64,000 bases of DNA from Salticus scenicus (Eukaryota > Arthropoda > Arachnida > Araneae > Salticidae), in contig OZ005657.1 of NCBI GenBank assembly GCA_963930645.1, positions 49,973,153 through 50,037,152 of the forward strand, written 5' to 3'. Under the pieces are notes generated by a model, which did no database searches, was not told where the DNA came from, and was given only the letters and a program-made list of their open reading frames with translations. The position numbers and the translations under genes are program-made. Position 1 is the first letter of the stretch, and each line of letters opens with the position of its first letter. This document shows, in pieces, positions 56,001-64,000 of this stretch.

Positions 56001-58079
56001 AAAGCATCCTAATTCGTATTTTTTTCGTAGCAAACTTTTGATTTTGCTGCATGGCAATAACAAAGCAGCGGATGATCTAGTGGCTTATTACGAAACTAAA
56101 AGGAAACGGCTCTTTTGACCTTCAATGCAATTACGTATCCCAGTCTCTATAGCGTAACTATGGGTAAATTGGCTAGGGTTTTTCTTTGCTTTATTTTATT
56201 GGCATTGTCAAATTTCTAAAAATATTCCTCGCTAACCCTCCTCAAAAATGTTGCCATTTTTATTTTATTTATTTATTTATTTATTAACCATCCATCGATT
56301 AAAACATCTTAGTTTGAAATGTGAAATATTACAACCATTACATTTATGAATCCAAAAGGCTATTAGGGTTCACGTTTAGTTGTCAAATTGTAAGATACAA
56401 AGTTGTATCGCAATTCTAATTTTGATGAGACACAAAGAATTTTTTTTTTATAAGATTGACATTTTAATTTTAATTAATTTGAAGCGCTGCGCCACCGTCG
56501 AACAAAATTTAATAAATTTATTTATTTATTTTTCATTTAATTTGAATAACTTACATATGTACCTAAAAAAAAAATAAGGAGGAGGGGGGGGGTAGCATTG
56601 TAATAATTTATTCTAGATAGCATCGATTTTTATTATTATTTTAGCTTTCTTGAAGTATAAAGGTCAAAGAAAATTATCTATGATACTTCAAACTAAGAGT
56701 TACATTTAAAATAATAATAATAATAAAAGAAAAATGACTCTAGTTTGATATTTTGCCCTTAATAGGCAACATACTGAGTATAGTGGTTGGTTATTTGTCT
56801 ACTATTATTGCAATGTTGTGTGAAGTTATTATTCGTTGTGTTAATCACTTTATTAAATTTTAATATAATTAAATTTTCAGAAAAGCCATACTAAAATACA
56901 CAAAAGGTACTATTTACATTATATTAATTAATTTTCAAAAATTATCGAGAATTATTTGAATTTTGCATAAATAAAATTGATAATTTGTTTTAAAACAGAT
57001 ATAAATCGATATCACAATAAAAGACCTCCTCTCCCCCCCCCCCTTTTCTTTTTCACGTTAATTGAGAGAATGGATTTTCCAAGGTCAACGTCGGACCAAC
57101 TATACAAGTGAGGTTTAAATGTCAAATTTTGCAATTTTTAAATTCCACCTTCCTATTTGCTTGTGTATAGTTTTATTATTATTATTATTTTAACGTTTAT
57201 CCGATTCATTATAAGAGAAACTAATAATAATAAATGACGTTTATATTGTGTTCTTTTGGTTATAAATTAACAATAACAGCCTATAAACTTTTGTTGTTGT
57301 TGTTGTTTAACCTACTTTTTTTTGGTAGAGGGTGGTAGCAGACAAATTAATGAGATTGTGTTTTAAAATTTTAACACTATAGAATTAAAATTATTTAAAA
57401 TTTTAACACTCCAGGGCTGATGGAGGAAGATGGCTTCTCCCCCCGCCCCAATTCAAACTGTACGTTGCAGAATGTTTATTATTAATAAAAGAAATAACAT
57501 TAACTGTATGCAACATTTGCAATAAAAAATAACATTAATAATCTGAGAAATTAAAATACTATTATTACATTAGCAGAATTTTATACATTTGATTATTCTG
57601 CAAAATAATTATAAATGACCTGTAGAAATCAATATCTTTTTCGTTGTTGTTGTGGTTGTATTTTGAGATTATTTGTTTTTTTTCAGTGTTTTGCTAATGT
57701 AGGAAAATTATTCGTTTGCATAGAGATTATGAGAGGTCTGGGTCTGCCCTGTCTGATGCAGAAAACTAAAAATTCCTTTTGCAATTACAGACTTTCAATG
57801 AGTTTTAAGAAGTTTTGAAATTATAGCCTTCAGTGTAATTTTGTCGCCTGAATACGTATAAATATTTTTTATTTAACGTTTATATTCCATCCAGTTTATA
57901 TCGAAAGATATTACTTCTAGGAACCGTATTATCTAGACTTTTCTTTACCTCTAACTTTAAATAGCAATTTTTATTGTAAAATAAGCCTCTAAATAAAAGA
58001 AAATTAGTGTTTTCTAATAGTTGGGGAAATTGTTTTGTAAAATAAGGGCGAGTTGTACGACCCATGCACTTTATTTAAG
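53026..58079. other. Long AT-rich stretch without recognisable gene or transposon
   Basis: Only short low-complexity features: poly(A) 54380-54396, (TTAT)n-type tracts near 56260-56284, C-run 57033-57045, (TTG)n near 57294-57308. The ORFs at 55446-55739 and 57615-57818 lack recognisable motifs. I see no SINE, foldback or MITE here, unlike the rest of the window. Confidence 0.5.
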
Positions 58080-58253
58080 CATCTCGCATACCCTCTGTTG
58101 GGGGTCTTTTTTAAGGGGTCCTATTCCGTATTCACATGAGTTTCGAAAAAGCTCATGGAAATCTCTGATCTAGGACAACGAGCATATCTGGGTTCGAACC
58201 CAGCACTCTCGTCTACTAGCTTGAGAGTAGAATCTCTCGGCCACTGCTGAGCT
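58080..58253 (-). mobile_element. Diverged SINE
   Basis: On the - strand GGCCGAGAGATTCTACTCTC, GGGTTCGAACCCAG and GAATACGGAATAGGACCCC are recognisable. Both promoter boxes persist; the 3' tail is short. Confidence 0.85.
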
Positions 58254-59279
58254 CTCAGTTAAGTATTATCTATTTTATTCAGCATTCATATGGTGCATCA
58301 GAATATTACTATTTTACAATAAAAAATTCCTTTGAGTACATATGTGAAACTTTGTACTCAACCCTTCCCTCACCCTGCTTTCTGTAATAAAGTTGTAAGG
58401 CAAATATAGTAATTAAATTAAGAGATAAAATTTGCTTCCCCTCTTCAAACCGGGATAGGTTAGTCTGCTAGAATTCCCCATTCACAACTTTAATAGATTT
58501 AATCGATTGTTAAAAAAAAAAAAAAAAAAAATCTCTAAGCATGAAACAATAAATTTCCTTTTTATATACTTTCTTTCCTTTTTTTGAATAAACATGATTT
58601 AAAGCTTTGTCTTTTATTTGCTTGTGCTATTGTAAGCTGGTTCGAATCTGCAGCTATTAGAAATCACTGATCCGCACCACGGACTCTCCCCCTTGCAGCT
58701 TCACCTCCCTTTACCACCATCATCGCCTCAAGAAGTTCTTTCTACTCATGTGTTTGCGTGTTTAATGTGTATAGATGTACGGGCCAAAAAAAAAAAAAAG
58801 AGGGAAGGAAGTGTAACAATTTGACAATCGAGTTCATTAATAAGGTCCGTTTTTGCATCATTTTTCTTATTTCTAAGTTTTGAGTATTTATCTTTTTTTT
58901 TTTTTTTTTGTCATGTAATTTTACCTCATTGAACAGAAGCTCTTCCAACATTCAGCAAATAAGCACCTGTTACCAAATGAAATAAAGTTGTTTTATTCAT
59001 GATGAAATTTTACTAAAAGTAATAGTGACCCCCATCCCCCCCCCTTTCTCCGATATTGCCTAAGTTGGGCGTACGACATTTGAAAAGAATTTTTCACAAA
59101 TTATGATAATCATGGAGTAATGCTCAGAAAATACCATGGAAAATCGACATTCATTTACAAGTTCATCTACTACCTTTCTACCTTTATTAAAAGAACTAAA
59201 CTTATTCTCTGATTTTAAAAGATTATTTTTAAAAAGTTATATACCTAATTAGTATTGTGTATGTGTGTGTATTTATATG
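58254..59279. other. AT-rich stretch without a gene
   Basis: Poly(A) 58512-58530 and 58785-58798, poly(T) 58892-58908, C-run 59034-59044. No gene seen. Confidence 0.45.
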
Positions 59280-59281
59280 TA

Positions 59282-60148
59282 CACTGGTCAAAAAAATTTA
59301 AGGATCAGCCCGTTTTCTCTTTCTCTTCTTTTGCCCATAATTTTTAAACAAATAAACATATGAACATAAAATTTGGATGGCCTGTTCATTATCATATTAT
59401 TAACCGAATCTTATGTAATTTTAGCATAAGAATAATTTTTAAGCTAATAAATATTCAGTTTTCTCTCAAAAGTAAGCTTTAAAAAAAATGAAAAATTTCA
59501 ATAATTTTAGGAAAGAACACTTAATGAAAAATGGTCATAAGGATGCCTTACAGATAGGTAAAGATGCACACGCGTTCCTATGTTAGATTACAACCAAATC
59601 TTTCTACCTGCATTCACTTTCTGTTTCTTCTTTTTTCTTCTTCTTTTCGCATGTGAATAACTTTTTAAAAAATATGCATACAAACATGAAAATTGGATAA
59701 GATGTTCATTATACAATTATTTTTCGACATCATTATTATTCTAGTGCTGAGTATAGTTTACAAATTAGTAATTATATATTTTTAAAAAGTTCATTATAAA
59801 AGTAAAAGAAAAGTTAATACAAAAAGAAAAATCGAGATTTAGTTTAGCATTTCAAGGTATGAGCGTCTTTACCTATCTCTAATGCATCCTTAACACCACT
59901 TTTCATTATGTGTTCTTTCCTAAATTTGTTGAAATTTTTCATTTTTTCCAAAGCTTACTTTTGCGAGAAAAATGAATATTTATTAGCTTAAAAATTATTC
60001 TTATGCTAAAATTACATAAGATTCGGTTAATAATATGATAATGAACAGGCCATCCAAATTTTATGTTCATATGTTTATTTGTTTAAAAATTATGGGCAAA
60101 AGAAGAGAAAGAGAAAACGGGCTGATCCTTAAATTTTTTTGACCAGTG
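59282..60148. mobile_element. Tc1/mariner-type MITE with ~290-bp TIRs and an internal TIR copy
   Basis: Ends CACTGGTCAAAAAAATTTAA and its reverse complement, flanked by TA (59280-59281 and 60149-60150). The TIRs span about 59282-59573 and 59857-60148. In the interior, about 59620-59830 is a diverged direct copy of the left TIR (GTTTCTTCTTTTTTCTTCTT, then AAAACTGG-like and GATGTTCATTAT words aligning with 59315-59400). No transposase. Confidence 0.88.
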
Positions 60149-60249
60149 TATATATAGATATAGGTATAGAAATCGCAATAAATTTCTATGAGAATCAAGG
60201 ATTATATGAATAGTTTGTTCAATTTTTTTTTCTTTTTAAAGAGAAAAGG

Positions 60250-60460
60250 CCCACCCGTGGCCGAGAGGTTCAGTTCCCTAAGCACGTAGACGTGAGGTGC
60301 CGGGTTCGATCCCAGGGCGCGCTCTTCGGCTTAGCCGTTCGGAGTTTTCCGTCATTTTCTCCGAAATTTGCGTAAATACGGGCTAGGATCCCTTAGAAAG
60401 ACCCCCCCCCCCTCAAACCTAGAGCCCTAGTGCAGTTAATCAGCTTTAATCCCAATACTT
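60250..60460 (+). mobile_element. Full-length tRNA-derived SINE
   Basis: A-box-like CCGTGGCCGAGAGGTTCAG, B-box-like GCCGGGTTCGATCCCAGG (the best-preserved in the window), body AAATACGGGCTAGGATCCC, and an expanded C-run. Confidence 0.92.
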
Positions 60461-61764
60461 TTAAGATGAAAAATGCAGCTATTTTTTTTTTTTTTTTTCT
60501 TTTTTTTTAATCGCGTGTTGTAATGTTCTAATTGTAATTTTTCTCAATGACACAGAACATAAATTACGACAAAAAGAGATGATTTAAAATCTTTAAAAAA
60601 TGAGAAAGGTGTAGCAAATTTTTAGTTAATTCAATTTTGATTTTTTAAGTGAAAATGCCGCTAATTTCTTTTTCTCTCTTTCGTTTTTTATTCATGTGTT
60701 TTAATGTTCAAACTGCTTTTTTCTGAATGACATACTACATAACTTACGATAAAAGTACGCATTGATTATTTTCGTTTTTCTGTTTTCATTGTTAGTGGAG
60801 GATCATTTTATTTGCAGCAATCCTTAATTAAAAAATGTTTATGTTTATTGACGAATTGTTATCATACTTTATAATTAATTACGGTATGATGCAGATTTGA
60901 AATCACTTCAACAAGCTCTTTATATTTTTCCCTTTAAAAATATTTTTGGAAAACAAATATTTGCAAATCATGGACTATATATTAAAAAAAAAAAAAAATA
61001 AATAAATAAATAAATATTGCTGTAAGTCGTACAATCAAATTAATTAGCTTCTGATTTATTTTTAAGAATAATATGTTTTGCTGCGGAAGGTATGATTATT
61101 GGAGAGATATAAAAAAGAAAGAAATCCCAGCATAGATTTTTTCTTCTTCTTTTTTTTTCTGACATAAAAGCACTCAAAATCGGCTGCAGAAGTAACCTGG
61201 AAACTGTTCACTGATTTTATCTTTCAAAGATTAAGTGTAGCTGTAAGATGTTGCGAAATGATTTTTAACCATTGCACCTCGGCATAGTTCACCGAAATCA
61301 TAGCTAAATTTTCTGAGGGGGAATTTATATCTAACGAGGGCGAGGGGAAATGCATATTTTATTTAAATTAAGGGGTTATTCTTAAGTTACAAAGAATGTT
61401 GTTATATAAAATTTTTGCATTCAGTTGATAAGATTTAAAAAAAAAAAAAAAGTACTTTACCAAATTCTCTTAAACCATGCTGTTGGATTAAATCTGGCTT
61501 TTTTCTTATCTTTACAAATTAAGTATGAGATATATATTATCTCAAACTCAAAAAGTAAATAATGTCAGAAATTAGCTATAAGACTTTGCGAAAGCAAAAT
61601 GAGGGCTAAATTTTTTGAGGTGATATTTAAATCTAATGAAGAAGAGAGATAGAAAGAGGGGGGAAAAAAAGCCTTATTTAAATAAAGGGGATAGTTTTTA
61701 ATCACAAAGGATGCTGTTATATATATATTCTGTGCTAGCTTTTAAAATGTAATACAGTCAAATT
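60461..61764. other. AT-rich stretch without a gene
   Basis: Poly(T) 60482-60499, poly(A) 60985-60999 and 61438-61452. Two diverged similar segments occur at about 61195-61400 and 61520-61690 (TTTTCTGAGGGGGAATTTAT-type words and AAATTAAGGGG), suggesting an old duplication. Confidence 0.45.
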
Positions 61765-61850
61765 TTTGTATTGTTGGTATTATCATGGTATCTATTAATT
61801 GCTAAATTTTATCACGATACTGAAATCTTAAATTTATATATATATAAGTG
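61765..61850 (+). repeat. Dispersed repeat R3, copy 2
   Basis: GTATTGTTGGTATTATCATG, then ATCTATTAATTGCTAAATTT, aligning with 40381-40460. Confidence 0.55.
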
Positions 61851-62006
61851 TATTCAGTTCGATTTAAATAATAATAATTATTATTATTTAAGAAATCCTT
61901 TTATAGTTGTGTACAAAATTCGTCTTTTTCTCTTTACACTTTTTATATTCCTTTTTACAAATTTTGCATCAATTTAACTTTATCGGAAGTTCGGGAAGTC
62001 GCCGAA

Positions 62007-62175
62007 CAGTGGCGGATCCAGAACTTGACATTTGGGGGGGGGGGGGGGGGCTAAGATTTTTCAAAGTGTTATTCTAGACCAATAAAAATTTTACAATTGC
62101 AAAATTTAATTATGAATGACAGTTTGGGGGGGGGGCTTGAGCCCCCTAGTCCCCCCCCCCTTAAATCCGCCACTG
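62007..62175. mobile_element. 169-bp hAT-type MITE
   Basis: Ends CAGTGGCGGATCCAG and TAAATCCGCCACTG. Perfect 8-bp target duplication TCGCCGAA (61999-62006 and 62176-62183). G-run near the left end and G- and C-runs near the right. Confidence 0.93.
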
Positions 62176-62183
62176 TCGCCGAA

Positions 62184-63506
62184 TGAAAATTAAACGAGGT
62201 TAATATAAGGATTTTAATTGCAAAATTTCTCGAATAAATTGAATATTTAATGTTCCTACATGTATAAAGATATTAGCGGGAAAAAAAAAAGTTAATGCCG
62301 ATTTGATTTTAGATCTTTTTTTTTTTTATTTTTTCCTCAATTCGTGTGAAATATTTCTTAGAAATAAATGAAAAAATAATTAAATAAAAACGAAACGTTA
62401 TTAGTAGTGTGATTAAAAAGGGGCTTGAGCTTATCTAAAATAATAGATGTGGGCATTAGAATGTTACGGATCAAGGATATGGTAAAACAGTTTCATTGAA
62501 AGGAAAATTTAATGACCTCACAAAACAAATAGATAAGAAAATTAGGCTATCAGCTCTATACTCACAAACGGTAGCCTGAAGAAGATTTAGACTGTTTCGG
62601 CCGTTAGGTTGTATAACGTTAATTACAAGTATCTATAATACTTTTAAACATTCTTTGACAGAAGGAAGTGAGCAAATCGATAATTACTGTTAAATTTGTT
62701 TTAAATGTCTAGCTAAACCTTTTTCCAAAGACAAATCATTAACATGATTTTTGGAAGAATAAAAAAAGACCCTTCTTTCTCCCTACCCCTCTTCTTGCCT
62801 TAAGAAAATCCTCTATGCACTGCTGAATATAAAAAACGAACAAGTTTGTTTATAAATTTGGAAATGGTCTATTTACATTTTGAATTCCGCAATTATCATG
62901 CTTTTGAATTTAAAAAACTTCTTTTTTTTCACGATCACAAGTATGATTATTATAAGTTTTAAGCGACTTTTAAGTAAAAAAAAAAAAAAAAAAAACTAGA
63001 ATGAAACACTATCTATATCTATGGTAATCTAAACTTTTTAAAACGTATTGCCTGATTTTATTTATTACATTAAATATTTAATAATTTTTTTTCAATTAAT
63101 GGCAGACTTAATTATTTATATATTTGCAGCTTATTTTGATAAATTTTCCCCCTTTTTCCCCCCATAAATTTCCACAAGTTTAATTTATATATAGATATAT
63201 ATATGTAAAAAGGAAAAAACGTTTTTCTGATTAGCGTAATAAATTTTTCGATAACGGATTGTTGATAAATTATTTTATAAAACTGTTATTCATTTAAATT
63301 ACTTATTTATTTATGTTTTTCAGCAAATAGTTTTGAAAAATTCTATTAATCCTTTGGTTATTTGTATTTTAGAAACCTCATATTAATTACATATGTTGTG
63401 AATTTTTTTTTTTTTTTTTTTTTTTTTTTTCTAGTCACAACTCTCTTGCATTTTCGCATTTTTAAAATTTTTACGTTATGTTAAATTCTGAACGGTTCAT
63501 TAGTAT
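62184..63506. other. AT-rich stretch without a gene
   Basis: Near 62572-62600 GCCTGAAGAAGATT and GTTTCGGCC resemble worn Penelope-type end motifs. Poly(A) 62976-62994, poly(T) 63403-63430. No gene seen. Confidence 0.45.
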
Positions 63507-63734
63507 CAGTGTTGAGCATAATTGATTAAAAAGTAATTAAATTACAATGATAATTATTTTACTGTCAATAAATTAACAAATAATTGATTACAAATAAATT
63601 GAATTACTTATTCAATTTATTTATAATAATTCAATTTATTTGTAATCAATTACTTGTTAATCGATTGACAAATATATATATATATATATATAATTGTAAT
63701 TCAGTTACTTTTTAATCAATTATGCCCAACACTC
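63507..63734. mobile_element. 228-bp hAT-type MITE, near-palindromic
   Basis: Left end CAGTGTTGAGCATAATTGAT and right end ATCAATTATGCCCAACACT plus a final C where G is expected. 8-bp target duplication ATTAGTAT (63499-63506 and 63735-63742). The interior is a second set of inverted repeats (AATTGATTACAAATAAATTG and its complement) with a (TA)n tract. Confidence 0.88.
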
Positions 63735-63742
63735 ATTAGTAT

Positions 63743-64000
63743 TATTATTTAATAGGAAATTCGTATATTTTACAAAAGTCTGTCCCGATTCCACCAACCC
63801 CTTTTAATTTTCAATATTATTAAAAAGGGGCCTCTAGTCGTTGTTTTAGAGGTCGCTTTTATTATCCGACGATTTCAGTTAAGAAGTCCCACAATCGGCT
63901 GTGTTATCTGTGTGCTCGCGCTATCTCCATTTTTGATGTCCATGCCAAATGCTTATCGTACGCGGGCATAAATTTCAAGTGACTACTTATCACTCCTGGG
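63743..64000. other. Unassigned end of window
   Basis: GC rises over the last ~150 bp (for example GGCCTCTAGTCG, GTACGCGGGCAT), but no ORF, exon or repeat is recognised. It may be the edge of another unit beyond the window. Confidence 0.4.

Noticed and set aside
818..60460. SINE heads as functional tRNA genes
   Set aside because: A- and B-box-like words are present, but acceptor stems and anticodon arms do not fold, and each continues into the SINE body.
62560..62620. Hammerhead or Penelope end near CCTGAAGAAG
   Set aside because: GAAA occurs only on the opposite strand and no stem II or stem I can be drawn.
1..64000. CRISPR arrays, bacterial operons, or viral genes
   Set aside because: No regularly spaced short direct repeats with unique spacers, no prokaryotic gene layout, and no viral structural or replication proteins were recognised.

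Overview
This window looks like nuclear DNA from an arthropod, possibly a chelicerate such as a spider; the lineage call is tentative. It is very AT-rich and full of homopolymer and di- to tetranucleotide runs. It has no bacterial-style operons and only one clearly intact gene. The rest is mostly old transposable elements, tRNA-derived SINEs and tandem arrays.

The gene is a single-exon Sprouty homologue (spry; 243 codons, + strand, 48766-49497). It has the N-terminal tyrosine docking motif and the full cysteine-rich Sprouty domain. A relatively GC-rich upstream stretch (about 47.9-48.77 kb) holds the likely promoter or 5' UTR, three short upstream ORFs and a CTCF-like motif. Downstream, about 8.5 kb (49.5-58.1 kb) contains no transposable element I can recognise. 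It does hold two local tandem duplications, a strong inverted repeat and several poly(A) signals, which suggests a long 3' UTR and/or regulatory DNA. A possible orphan coding exon lies at 41139-41384.

Layout: 0-5 kb, a foldback element carrying a SINE, then a hAT element with a perfect 8-bp target duplication. 5.9-9.4 kb, a tandem array whose roughly 410-490 bp unit contains SINE sequence. 11-15.8 kb, several SINEs, a TIR element with 9-bp target duplications and an internal minisatellite, and a tiny mariner relic. 16.4-19.8 kb, a GGATGT-rich MITE and more SINEs. 22.8-27 kb, nested foldback, MITE, SINE and hAT insertions. 27.7-31 kb, a mariner relic, a second hAT copy and a 1.7-kb palindrome carrying two hammerhead-ribozyme-like motifs. 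32.9-35.8 kb, a 147/148-bp alternating satellite with a hairpin in every monomer. 36.3-39.8 kb, a diverged tandem family and another foldback. 41.5-47.4 kb, foldback relics and a ~60-bp tandem repeat. 58-64 kb, two SINEs, a TIR MITE with an internal third copy of its TIR, and two short hAT MITEs.

Spread across the window are 19 matches to a CTCF-like core (YAGRKGGC type), some carried inside repeats. The most interesting signals are the hammerhead-like pair with a covarying stem, the SINE-derived satellite, the hairpin satellite and the CTCF-like motif set. All functional statements about them are inference.
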